Origin: Chloroflexota bacterium
GTDB taxonomy: Bacteria; Chloroflexota; Limnocylindria; Limnocylindrales; CSP1-4
Direction: 5' to 3'
DNA length: 19,309 bases
Assembly: GCA_025935655.1 (NCBI GenBank)
Contig: JAICUV010000030.1
Coordinates: 1-19,309, forward strand
Below the pieces are notes generated by a model. That model was given only the letters and a program-made list of their open reading frames with translations, had not been told where the DNA came from and made no database searches. Position numbers and translations under genes: made by a program. Positions 1-6,197 of this stretch are shown here, one piece after another. Numbering within the stretch: the stretch's first letter is position 1; each line of letters starts with the position of its first letter.

Positions 1-2
1 CC

Positions 3-1544
3 ATGACCGTGCGAGGAACCGAGCCCGTCGTCGGCGTCGAGCGGCCGTACCTGCTCCGGCGGATGGTGCTCGCGCTGTGCGGCGCGTGCCTGGGGGACCA
101 CCCCGACCTCGAGCTCGAGTACGAGCGGGACGTCCTCCAGGGCGTGCTGGTGGAGCAGGACGGCTCGATCTGGCTGCGCCGGCGCTGCCGCCGCGGGCAC
201 GGCGAGGTCGTCAGCCTGTACGAGGAGGACGCCCAGCTCTGGGAGCAGCTCCAGGCCTGGCGGGCGCCCACGCGGTGGCTGGCGACGGACACCGCCGACG
301 GGCCGCCCCTCCCGATGGGCTACGCGGACGGGCTGGGCCCGCTCCAGGAGCAGCACACCTGCATCCTCGTGATCGACGTCACCGAGGACTGCAACCTCGC
401 CTGCCCGCCGTGCTTCGCGGGGAGCCGGCCCGGACGTGACCGCTACGCGCCGGTGGCGTCGGTGCTCGCGTCGGCGGACGCGGCCATCGAGCGGGAGGGA
501 GGCGCCCTCGACCTCGTGATGCTGAGCGGTGGCGAGCCGACGCTGCATCCCCGGCTCGGGGACGTGCTCGACGGGCTGCTGGCGCGGCCGGTCAGGCGGA
601 TCGTCGTGAACACCAACGGCGTGCAACTTGCACGCGACGACGCGCTGCTCGAGCGGCTGGTGGCCGCCCGGCCCCGGGTCGAGCTCTACCTCCAGTGGGA
701 CGGGCCGTCGCGGGTGGCGACCCGACGCCTGCGCGGCGCGGACCTGGTCGACATCCGGCGTCGGGCGCTGGAGCGCGCGACCGCGGCGCGCCTGTTCGTG
801 ACGCTCGCGTGCACGGTGGGCGCGGGCGTCAACGATGCCGACCTCGGAGACGTGCTGCGCACGACGCTCGACACACCCTACGTGGGAGGCGTCGTGTTCC
901 AGCCGCTGTTCGGGGTGGGCGTCGTCGATCCCCTCGTGCGGACGACGCCCACGGGCGTGATCCGCCGCCTGGCACGGCAGGCACCGGAGGCGGTCAAGGC
1001 GGACGACTTCGTGGCCCTGCCGTGCAGCCATCCCGACTGCACCGCGCTCACCTACCTCGTGCGCGAGGACGGCGGGTCCTGGCGCTCGCTGCCCGACCTG
1101 CTGGGCAGGGACCGGATGCGCGAGCACCTCGGGCTGGCGAGCAACCGCCTGCTGCCGGACGACGCCATGTGGATGGACCTCAGCGCCCTGCTGAGCGGGT
1201 CGATGACCGCCTCGCGCACCGAGCTGGTCGAGCACCTCGTCGGCCTCGCGGGAGGCTGCCGGCTCGACGTCGGCGGGTTCGTGCGCACGCTCGCCCACTC
1301 CGTGCTGGGCGGACGCGACGGGATCGAGGAGGCCGCGCTGCGCGTGAAGCGGATCAGCGTCAAGGGGTTCATGGACGCGTGGACGCTGAACGTCGAGCGC
1401 CTCCGCCAGTGCTGCGTCCACGCCGGCACGATCGAGCCCGACGGGATGTCGGTGCGGATCCCGTTCTGCGCCCGGAACACCCTGCCGGGCCTCTACGCCC
1501 GGGCGAACCGCGGCATGGAGCCGGCCGCGACGCCGGGCCGCTGA
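3..1544 (+). CDS. Radical SAM enzyme, COG1964 / tetraether-synthase (Tes)-like family
   Basis: A 513-aa protein with the full layout of COG1964 radical SAM enzymes, which include the archaeal tetraether synthase Tes and MJ0619. An N-terminal metal-binding knuckle (C26-x2-C29, then C62 and H66) precedes the radical SAM core with C130-x3-C134-x2-C137, which ligates the [4Fe-4S] cluster that cleaves SAM, and the SAM-binding GGEPT at 176-180. The family hallmarks YLQWDG (229-234), LPCSHPDC (339-346) and the C-terminal CCVH...IPFCARN (470-491) are all present and would hold auxiliary clusters. Family members couple or alkylate unactivated carbons, such as lipid chains or pterins; the substrate here is unknown. 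The ATG lies 2 bases from the window edge, so its ribosome site is not visible and an upstream start cannot be excluded. It is transcribed towards the zinc-ribbon gene and ends just before a strong hairpin. Family assignment is confident; function is open. Confidence 0.88.
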   Translation: MTVRGTEPVVGVERPYLLRRMVLALCGACLGDHPDLELEYERDVLQGVLVEQDGSIWLRRRCRRGHGEVVSLYEEDAQLWEQLQAWRAPTRWLATDTADGPPLPMGYADGLGPLQEQHTCILVIDVTEDCNLACPPCFAGSRPGRDRYAPVASVLASADAAIEREGGALDLVMLSGGEPTLHPRLGDVLDGLLARPVRRIVVNTNGVQLARDDALLERLVAARPRVELYLQWDGPSRVATRRLRGADLVDIRRRALERATAARLFVTLACTVGAGVNDADLGDVLRTTLDTPYVGGVVFQPLFGVGVVDPLVRTTPTGVIRRLARQAPEAVKADDFVALPCSHPDCTALTYLVREDGGSWRSLPDLLGRDRMREHLGLASNRLLPDDAMWMDLSALLSGSMTASRTELVEHLVGLAGGCRLDVGGFVRTLAHSVLGGRDGIEEAALRVKRISVKGFMDAWTLNVERLRQCCVHAGTIEPDGMSVRIPFCARNTLPGLYARANRGMEPAATPGR

Positions 1545-1550
1545 CGCGAA

Positions 1551-1583
1551 ACGACCGGGCCGCGGTGGCCGCGGCCCGGTCGT
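1551..1583. terminator. Bidirectional terminator hairpin between convergent genes
   Basis: The arms ACGACCGGGCCGCGG (1551-1565) and CCGCGGCCCGGTCGT (1569-1583) are perfectly complementary over 15 bp with a 3-nt TGG loop. The hairpin lies 6 bp past the stop of the radical SAM gene and 17 bp past the stop of the convergent zinc-ribbon gene, so it can serve both. On the minus strand the hairpin runs into a short T run (TTT); on the plus strand there is no clear U tract, so termination there may rely on stem strength. Confidence 0.85.
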
Positions 1584-1600
1584 CTGGTCCGTGTCTCGGG

Positions 1601-2002
1601 TCAGTTGCCCCGCATCGAGCGGAAGCAGTCCGAGCAGTAGACCGGCTTGCCGTTGGTCGGGCGGAAGGGGACGCGCGCGTCCTTGCCGCAGTTCGAGCAT
1701 GTCGCGTCGAACATCTCGCGCGGTGCGCTGCTGCGCTGGCCGTAGCCACCGCCGCCACCGCTGTACCCGCCGGCGGAGTAGCCGCCACCACCGCCGTACC
1801 CGGAGTCATAGGCGCCGCCGCTCGAGTACGAGCCGCCGCCGTAGCCGCCGCTGTCGCCCGCGCGCGCTGCCTTGCGGCTGGCGCGGCACGAGGGGCACCG
1901 GCGGGGCTCCGAGAATCCCTTCTCGGCGTAGAAGGCCTGTTCGCGCTCCGTGAAGGCGAATTCCATCCCGCAGTCGGAACAGGTCAGGGTCTTGTCGGCC
2001 AC
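1601..2002 (-). CDS. Small double zinc-ribbon protein with Gly/Tyr/Ser-rich linker
   Basis: A 133-aa protein. The N-terminal zinc ribbon (about residues 1-45) has C8-x2-C11 and C36-x2-C39 and resembles the probable zinc-ribbon family PF13451. The C-terminal ribbon (100-128) has C102-x2-C105, 17 residues, then C123-x2-C126, matching the CxxC-x17-CxxC family (TIGR04272) including its VPFRP...KPVYC core. Between them, residues 50-95 are a low-complexity Gly/Tyr/Ser linker with GGYGGG-type repeats, probably disordered. The start is GTG at 2002: it has a GGAGGAG ribosome site 8 nt upstream and the known domain begins right there, so upstream in-frame codons are non-coding. It is monocistronic, convergent to the radical SAM gene and downstream of a 268-bp spacer. 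No enzymatic motif is present; nucleic-acid or protein binding is the usual guess for such ribbons and is inference only. Confidence 0.85.
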   Translation of the reverse strand: MADKTLTCSDCGMEFAFTEREQAFYAEKGFSEPRRCPSCRASRKAARAGDSGGYGGGSYSSGGAYDSGYGGGGGYSAGGYSGGGGGYGQRSSAPREMFDATCSNCGKDARVPFRPTNGKPVYCSDCFRSMRGN

Positions 2003-2010
2003 GTGCCGAT

Positions 2011-2017
2011 CTCCTCC
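2011..2017 (-). promoter_or_regulatory. Ribosome binding site fixing the GTG start of the zinc-ribbon gene
   Basis: On the minus strand GGAGGAG stands 8 nt before GTG at 2002. It decides this start over in-frame codons further upstream, whose translation shows no domain similarity. Confidence 0.8.
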
Positions 2018-2198
2018 GCTTGTCGCCGCCTCTTGCCCGGGTCCTTCGAGTTGCGTGTGCTGTCCGGAGGAGACCAAGTGTCGAACGTGCGATCGAGTGT
2101 GAGCACGTGCGCGGAGGCCGCGCACGGGCGCAGTCTACGCACAAACCGCAACCGTGGCGATACCCAATTTCGCACGCCCCGGGTGACCTTTGGCCGTG

Positions 2199-2218
2199 GT
2201 CGCGCGGCACCGCGCGAC
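2199..2218. terminator. GC-rich hairpin downstream of glpD (possible terminator)
   Basis: GTCGCGCGG (2199-2207), a 2-nt gap and CCGCGCGAC (2210-2218) form a perfect 9-bp dyad about 50 bp past the glpD stop, in the spacer between glpD and the zinc-ribbon gene. There is no T tract on either side, so this is a possible terminator or an operator-like palindrome rather than a proven intrinsic terminator. The rest of the spacer 2003-2270 shows an AT-richer patch at about 2140-2175, the likely promoter zone of the zinc-ribbon gene, but I could not fit a convincing -35/-10 pair. Confidence 0.4.
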
Positions 2219-2270
2219 GGCATGAGACCGGACCCGATCGGAGGGCCATGCCGTCGCCGCGGCGGCCGTC

Positions 2271-3941
2271 TCAGGCCGGGACGCCGTACTCCCGGCGGGC
2301 CGTCCGGAGGTAGTCCTCGACCTCCCGTGCCTGCCGGTCCCGGTCCCAGCCCAGGACGTGCCCGGCGATCTGCGCGACCCGCGGGGCGATGGCCGCCCCC
2401 CGGTCGGGCAGCGTATGGGCGAGGCGCATCCGGCGGGCGAGCAGGTCGTCCAGCGACAGCGCGAGCTCGCGCTCCACGCCCCAGGCGATCTCCGCCTCGA
2501 GGAACGGCGCGCCGTCCACGAGACGGCGGATGAGGTCGTGCTCCGCACCGTAGCCGAGGACCGCCTCCGCCTCGGTGCCGTAGCGGTCCACGAGGCTGGC
2601 CGCGACCTCCCGCCCGAGCCCGTGCTCGCCCGTCGCCAGCCTGCCCGCGAGCGCGTCGAGCTGCTCGCGCCGAGCGGCGCCGTGGATCGGGAGCTGGCGG
2701 GTCCGGGTCGGTCGCGTCGCAGCCTCCGGGCCCAGGACGGCGTCCACCGCGTCGCGGGCCATGACCCGGTAGGTCGTGTACTTGCCGCCGCTGACGCGCA
2801 CGAGGCCCGGCGCCTCCACGCTGACGCGGTGCTCGCGGCTGATCTTCACGGACGAGGTCGCGACCGACGGCGCGACGAGCGGGCGCAGGCCCGCGTACGT
2901 CCCCACCAGGTCGTCCCGGGTCAGCCCGAGGTCGAGCGCCCCGTTGACGGTCCCCAGGATGTGGTCCACGTCCTCGCTCGTGGCGGCGACGCGGTCCACC
3001 GGGCCGTGGTGGGGCGTGTCGGTCGTGCCCACGATCCAGTGCCGCGGCCAGGGGACGAGGAACGCGACCCGGCCCGGGATCCGGAGCGTCATGCCGCCGG
3101 CGGCCGGGATCCGGTCCCGGGGGATCACGAGGTGCGCGCCGCGAGCCGGGAGCACGGAGAAGCTGCCGGCGCCGAAGGGCCGGTCCGGGAGCGCGCTCCA
3201 GACGCCCGTCGCGTCGAGCACCGTCGTCGCCCGGACGTCGAAGGCCTCGCCGGTCAGCCCGTCCGTGACCCGGGCGCCGGCGATGGGGTCGCTTCCGCGG
3301 CTGCCGCTTCGGATCGGACCCGTCGCGCGCACCCGGGTGACCGCGAGCGCGTGGTCGCCGAAGCGCGCCTGCGCCGTGCGCACGACCGCGAGCGCGAACC
3401 GGGCGTCGTCCTCCATCGCGTCGTGGTACAGCAGCGAGCCGCGGAGGTTGGTGCGCACGAGGTTCGGCGCGTAGTCGAGCGTCTGCTCGAGCCCCAGGTG
3501 GCGGTGGCCGCCTCCGCTCCGCCGGCTGCCGAGCAGGTCGTACAGCGTCAGGCCCGCCTCGTAGAAGGCGCGTGTCACGGCCGGCGGCCCGTACAGCGGG
3601 AACAGGAACGACTCGAGGCGGACGAGGTGCGGGGCGAGGCGGACGAGGCGTGCGCGCTCCGCGAGCGCCTCGCGCACGAGGCCCACCTCCAGCTGCTGGA
3701 GATAGCGCAGGCCGCCGTGGATGAGCCGCGAGCTGCGCGACGAGGTGCCGGCGGCGATGTCGTCCTGCTCGACGAGCGCGACACGCATCCCCCGGCTCGC
3801 GGCATCGAGGAGGGCGCCGGCCCCGACGATCCCGCCGCCGACGACCAGGAGGTCCCAGGGCTCGTCCGCCAGGCGCTGGAGGTCCGCGCCACGCCGCGCG
3901 AGGGGCGGCCGGGTGTCGTGAGGGCCGGGCGGGAAGGTCAT
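2271..3941 (-). CDS. glpD: Aerobic glycerol-3-phosphate dehydrogenase (FAD-dependent)
   Basis: Oxidises sn-glycerol 3-phosphate to dihydroxyacetone phosphate, passing electrons through FAD to the membrane quinone pool. The protein has the Rossmann FAD motif GGGIVGAG (35-42 from the chosen start), the family signature GTSSRSSRLIHGGLRYLQ (about 65-82), a central substrate domain with VGTTDTPHHGP and VSGGKYTTYRVMA, and a C-terminal helical domain with YGTEAEAVLGYG. At 556 aa it has the family's usual length. I prefer the ATG at 3941, giving about 30 residues before the FAD motif. An ATG at 3980, 2 nt after the stop of the upstream membrane-protein gene, is the alternative and would add 13 residues encoded by a tandem repeat. 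Neither start has a strong ribosome site, so translation coupling is likely. It is the last gene of a small unit with the hydrate epimerase and membrane-protein genes. Confidence 0.93.
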   Translation of the reverse strand: MTFPPGPHDTRPPLARRGADLQRLADEPWDLLVVGGGIVGAGALLDAASRGMRVALVEQDDIAAGTSSRSSRLIHGGLRYLQQLEVGLVREALAERARLVRLAPHLVRLESFLFPLYGPPAVTRAFYEAGLTLYDLLGSRRSGGGHRHLGLEQTLDYAPNLVRTNLRGSLLYHDAMEDDARFALAVVRTAQARFGDHALAVTRVRATGPIRSGSRGSDPIAGARVTDGLTGEAFDVRATTVLDATGVWSALPDRPFGAGSFSVLPARGAHLVIPRDRIPAAGGMTLRIPGRVAFLVPWPRHWIVGTTDTPHHGPVDRVAATSEDVDHILGTVNGALDLGLTRDDLVGTYAGLRPLVAPSVATSSVKISREHRVSVEAPGLVRVSGGKYTTYRVMARDAVDAVLGPEAATRPTRTRQLPIHGAARREQLDALAGRLATGEHGLGREVAASLVDRYGTEAEAVLGYGAEHDLIRRLVDGAPFLEAEIAWGVERELALSLDDLLARRMRLAHTLPDRGAAIAPRVAQIAGHVLGWDRDRQAREVEDYLRTARREYGVPA

Positions 3942-3952
3942 CGCCGGTCCGG

Positions 3953-3991
3953 ATCGCCAGGCGTCATCGCCAGGCGCCATCGCTATGCGTC
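3953..3991. repeat. Three tandem 13-bp repeats at the start of glpD
   Basis: ATCGCCAGGCGTC (3953-3965), ATCGCCAGGCGCC (3966-3978) and ATCGCTATGCGTC (3979-3991) follow one another without a gap; the first two differ at one base and the third is degenerate. They span the stop codon of the membrane-protein gene and the alternative upstream start of glpD. Because 13 is not a multiple of 3, copy-number change would shift the frame of the longer glpD form. Confidence 0.75.
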
Positions 3992-4213
3992 CGGGCCCGC
4001 GCCCGGGCCGGGGCCCTGCGAGCGGAGGATCCGCCACAGCACGAGCGCGGTGCCGCCGATGAGGACCACGATGAGCAACGGGGTGTGGAACACGACGCCC
4101 TGCCCCTCGCGCGGCAGGAGCGCGGTGACCGCGGCGGCCACGAGCACGGTGATGACGACCGCGGCGGCCACGAGCAGGACCTCGCGCAGGCCGACCTGCC
4201 GCGCCTCAGCCAC
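3983..4213 (-). CDS. Small two-helix membrane protein, unknown function
   Basis: A 76-aa protein with two hydrophobic helices (about 11-33 and 45-63) joined by a short loop containing PREGQG, and a Gly/Pro-rich tail. I do not recognise a family. The start is GTG at 4213 with a GGAGGT ribosome site 5 nt upstream. It overlaps the 3' end of the hydrate epimerase reading frame by 8 nt, and glpD follows immediately. This tight packing plus a proper ribosome site supports a real gene. Being co-transcribed with a membrane-associated dehydrogenase might hint at a membrane role, but nothing in the sequence shows it. It could be a small anchor or an unrelated hypothetical. Confidence 0.72.
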   Translation of the reverse strand: MAEARQVGLREVLLVAAAVVITVLVAAAVTALLPREGQGVVFHTPLLIVVLIGGTALVLWRILRSQGPGPGAGPDA

Positions 4214-4565
4214 GGTCCACCTCCGGGGGGATGCCGATGGGCGCCACGAGGATCCGCCCGGCCAGCGCCTTGCCGACGCGCGCTCGGAGTCCGGTCTTCG
4301 GGCGGTGGAAGGTGACCGTGAGGTCCGCGCGCACCACCGGGTCGGACGCGTCGCCGCTGGTGAGGTCCACGGCGGTCGGGGTGTCCACGGCGAGGACCGG
4401 GACCCCGGCGTCGCGGGCCCGGCGGATGACCTGCACGGCCTCGCGGATGGGATCCCGGAGCTGGCCGCGCACGCCGGTGCCCAGCAGCGCGTCGACGACG
4501 ATGCCCGCCTTGTCGATCCCCTGCCCCAGGATCGCGAGGTCGCGGGCGACGGGCGCGTGGATCAT
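4206..4565 (-). CDS. nnrE: NAD(P)H-hydrate epimerase, C-terminal half (after in-frame stop)
   Basis: 119 residues in exactly the same frame as the upstream fragment, beginning with ATG directly after its TAG stop. It carries the second half of the YjeF N-terminal domain: VVDALLGTG (about 23-31) with the aspartate that acts in epimerisation, and the segment DTPTAVDLTSGD (about 60-71), where most relatives have D-x-P-S-G. It ends IPPEVDRG, as epimerase domains do before the linker to the dehydratase domain, but no NnrD dehydratase follows; instead the next gene overlaps by 8 nt. On its own this half lacks the Gly-rich loop and should not fold into a complete Rossmann-like domain. Either it is re-initiated and pairs with the first half, or the gene is broken, or the stop is a sequence error. 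Confidence 0.8.
   Translation of the reverse strand: MIHAPVARDLAILGQGIDKAGIVVDALLGTGVRGQLRDPIREAVQVIRRARDAGVPVLAVDTPTAVDLTSGDASDPVVRADLTVTFHRPKTGLRARVGKALAGRILVAPIGIPPEVDRG
4219..4224 (-). promoter_or_regulatory. Ribosome binding site of the small membrane-protein gene
   Basis: GGAGGT on the minus strand, 5 nt before the GTG at 4213 and inside the coding sequence for the epimerase C-terminal half. It supports the GTG start and the reality of this short gene. Confidence 0.75.
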
Positions 4566-4988
4566 CTACACCTGGGCGAGGCCCTCGAGGCGCTTCCAGT
4601 TGCGTGCCGCGTCCTGGGTGCGGGGCCGCTCCTCGGCCGCGACGAGGACCGCGATCGACGCGATCCCCCACTCGTCGAGCTTGCGCGCGGCGACGAACCC
4701 GTCGCCGCCGTTGTTGCCCGGCCCGGCGAGGATCAGGACCGGCCGGTCGAGCCGGTCGTTGTGGGCGAGGAGCGCCCGGGCGGCCGCCGCGACCGCCGTG
4801 CCCGCGTGCTCCATGAGGGTCGCCCCGTGCATCCCCATGCCCTGGGCGTTGCGGTCGAGGCCGGTCATCGCCTCCGCGGAGATGGCGCCGCGCGCCGCCG
4901 CGTCCGCCCAGCGCAGGGCCAGCTCGTCGAGGCTGGCGGTCGCCAGCGTCGGGTCATCGGCGGGCAGGGGGACGGATCGGGTCGGCAC
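4566..4988 (-). CDS. nnrE: NAD(P)H-hydrate epimerase, N-terminal half (ends at in-frame TAG)
   Basis: NnrE epimerises the R form of hydrated NAD(P)H to the S form for repair by a dehydratase. This 140-aa piece holds the first half of the YjeF N-terminal domain: the family start helix ISAEAMTGLDRNA (36-48), LMEHAG (58-63) and the signature AGPGNNGGDGFVAARKL (88-104). It stops at TAG (4568-4566), followed at once by an in-frame ATG and the remainder of the same domain. The start is GTG at 4988, about 35 residues longer than usual at the N terminus; no ribosome site precedes it, but a TACCCT -10-like hexamer lies 7 nt upstream, suggesting a leaderless message. It is the first gene of the unit running to glpD. 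Confidence 0.82.
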   Translation of the reverse strand: MPTRSVPLPADDPTLATASLDELALRWADAAARGAISAEAMTGLDRNAQGMGMHGATLMEHAGTAVAAAARALLAHNDRLDRPVLILAGPGNNGGDGFVAARKLDEWGIASIAVLVAAEERPRTQDAARNWKRLEGLAQV

Positions 4989-4995
4989 GTCGCGA

Positions 4996-5001
4996 AGGGT
5001 A
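4996..5001 (-). promoter_or_regulatory. Putative -10 element for a leaderless nnrE transcript
   Basis: TACCCT on the minus strand, with exactly 7 nt between it and the GTG start at 4988, fits the TANNNT-N6-7-start pattern of leaderless genes. The absence of any Shine-Dalgarno sequence agrees with this. No -35 element is recognisable. Confidence 0.45.
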
Positions 5002-5009
5002 TCGCGAGC

Positions 5010-5089
5010 CGGGCGGCGCCGGTTCCCGCGCGGGCGGCGCCGGTTCGTTGACCGGCGGTCGGGTCCATCGCCCGGCGGCCCGGTTCCCG
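5010..5089. repeat. GC-rich direct repeats upstream of nnrE
   Basis: CGGGCGGCGCCGGTTC occurs at 5010-5025 and again at 5031-5046, a period of 21 bp (two helical turns). A third related copy lies at about 5072-5089, where GGCGGC-CCGGTTCCCG matches the first copy with one base deleted. The repeats lie just upstream of the nnrE -10-like hexamer, so they could be operators or replication-slippage products. Confidence 0.6.
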
Positions 5090-5097
5090 GCAGGCCC

Positions 5098-5244
5098 CGT
5101 TTCCACCAGCCAGTACCCGCGCGGGTGCAATCCGACGATTCAGGCCCGTCTTGCCCGCCTGGGTGGTATCGCGGCCCGGATGGGGCCGAATGCGGTCGAA
5201 TCCGGTCCGTTGCACCCGCCTGGGTACTCCACGGTGGATACCGG
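5098..5244. repeat. Long imperfect inverted repeat with a third internal copy
   Basis: GTACCCGCGCGGGTGCAA (5113-5130) is the reverse complement of TTGCACCCGCCTGGGTAC (5210-5227) at 16 of 18 positions. The similarity extends outward to GGTGGA-x-AC (right arm 5233-5241, complement near 5099-5107) and inward to GAATC (5198-5202, complement 5138-5142), making arms of about 45 bp. A shorter version, TTGCCCGCCTGGGT, lies between them at 5151-5164. The left arm contains the 12-bp palindrome ACCCGCGCGGGT. The element sits downstream of mutY and upstream of nnrE; it could be a hairpin, a REP or MITE-like repeat, or paired regulator sites. Confidence 0.7.
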
Positions 5245-5264
5245 CGTCGATCGCCCGATGACCC

Positions 5265-6179
5265 TCAGCGAGGGAGGCGCGCCTCGACCCCGGTCGGCGT
5301 CTCCCGGATCTCGAGCAGACCGTCACGGGACAGCGCGACGACCGCCGCACGCACGGCGCCCGGGCCATGCTCGCCGATTCCGTCCACGAACGGGACCCAG
5401 CCGGTCGCATCGCGTGCGCGCTGCACGATGCGGCCGCGCAGCCAGCGGTTCGTGGACTCGAACGCGGGCTCGGGCCGACGGGGGCGAGCCGCCGGACGGT
5501 CGATCGGGCCCGACGTCGGGCGCACGCCCGCCGCGTAGGCGCACCAGGCGATCGCCGGGCAGTCGGCGCAGTTCGGCCGACGCGGCCGGCAGACCCGCTG
5601 CCCGACGTCCATCAGCGCGTGGGTCCACGCCCCCGCCCGGTCCACGGGCACGGATGCGTCGGCCAGCGCCTGGATCGCGGCGGGGGTGAACGCCTCGGGG
5701 CCGCCGGCGGCCATCCGTCCGAGCACCCGCTTCACGTTCACGTCGACGGCCCCGACGGGCTGTCCGAACGCGATCGCCGCGACCGCCCGGGCCGTGTACG
5801 GGCCGACGCCCGGCAGCGCCTCGAGCTCGGCGACCGAAGACGGCACCCGGCCGCCGTGCTCCGCGACGATGACCTTCGCGGCCCGGTGGAGGTGCACCGC
5901 ACGCCGGTTGTAGCCGAGCCCCGCCCAGGCCCGGAGCACGTCCGCCACGGGCGCCGCGGCGAGCGCCTCGACGGACGGGAAGCGATCCATCCACCCGGTC
6001 CACGCCTCGGCGGCCCGGAGGGCCTGCGTCTGCTGCGCCATGAGCTCGCTCACGAGCACCGCGTACGGGTCGCTGGTGGCGCGGAACGCGAGCTCGCGGC
6101 CGGTCGCGTCGTACCAGGCGAGGACCGCGTCCCGCAGCGCGGGCGGAACGGGCGCGGGCGCGTCGGCGGCAGGGTCCAC
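5265..6179 (-). CDS. mutY: A/G-specific adenine glycosylase MutY
   Basis: Removes adenine mispaired with 8-oxoguanine or G in base excision repair. The 304-aa protein has the helix-hairpin-helix LPGVGPYTA (122-130), catalytic Glu45 in SELMAQQTQ and Asp146 in AVDVNVKRVL, and the [4Fe-4S] ligands C197-x6-C204-x2-C207-x5-C213. The C-terminal part (about 225-304) is short and looks like a small winged-helix region rather than a full NUDIX-like 8-oxoG recognition domain, as in short actinobacterial MutY proteins. The start is GTG at 6179: the open frame continues upstream but overlaps the divergent gene there and loses similarity. No ribosome site is seen; a TATCGT hexamer 6 nt upstream suggests a leaderless message. 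It diverges from the flavin oxidoreductase gene with an 18-bp spacer. Confidence 0.93.
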   Translation of the reverse strand: MDPAADAPAPVPPALRDAVLAWYDATGRELAFRATSDPYAVLVSELMAQQTQALRAAEAWTGWMDRFPSVEALAAAPVADVLRAWAGLGYNRRAVHLHRAAKVIVAEHGGRVPSSVAELEALPGVGPYTARAVAAIAFGQPVGAVDVNVKRVLGRMAAGGPEAFTPAAIQALADASVPVDRAGAWTHALMDVGQRVCRPRRPNCADCPAIAWCAYAAGVRPTSGPIDRPAARPRRPEPAFESTNRWLRGRIVQRARDATGWVPFVDGIGEHGPGAVRAAVVALSRDGLLEIRETPTGVEARLPR

Positions 6180-6197
6180 GCCCCTACGATAGGGCGC
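6180..6197. promoter_or_regulatory. Compact bidirectional promoter between mutY and the LLM oxidoreductase
   Basis: The 18-bp spacer contains CCCTACGATAGGG, a near-perfect dyad (arms CCCTA/TAGGG). On the plus strand it reads TACGAT (6185-6190), 7 nt before the ATG at 6198; on the minus strand it reads TATCGT (6191-6186), 6 nt before the GTG at 6179. Both fit TANNNT -10 elements placed for leaderless transcripts, and they overlap by five bases, so the two promoters should compete. Neither gene has a Shine-Dalgarno sequence or a visible -35. Confidence 0.6.

Noticed and set aside
2358..5051. An 897-codon plus-strand open frame opposite glpD and nnrE
   Set aside because: Same reason: antisense to recognisable proteins, low-complexity charged composition, no start signal.
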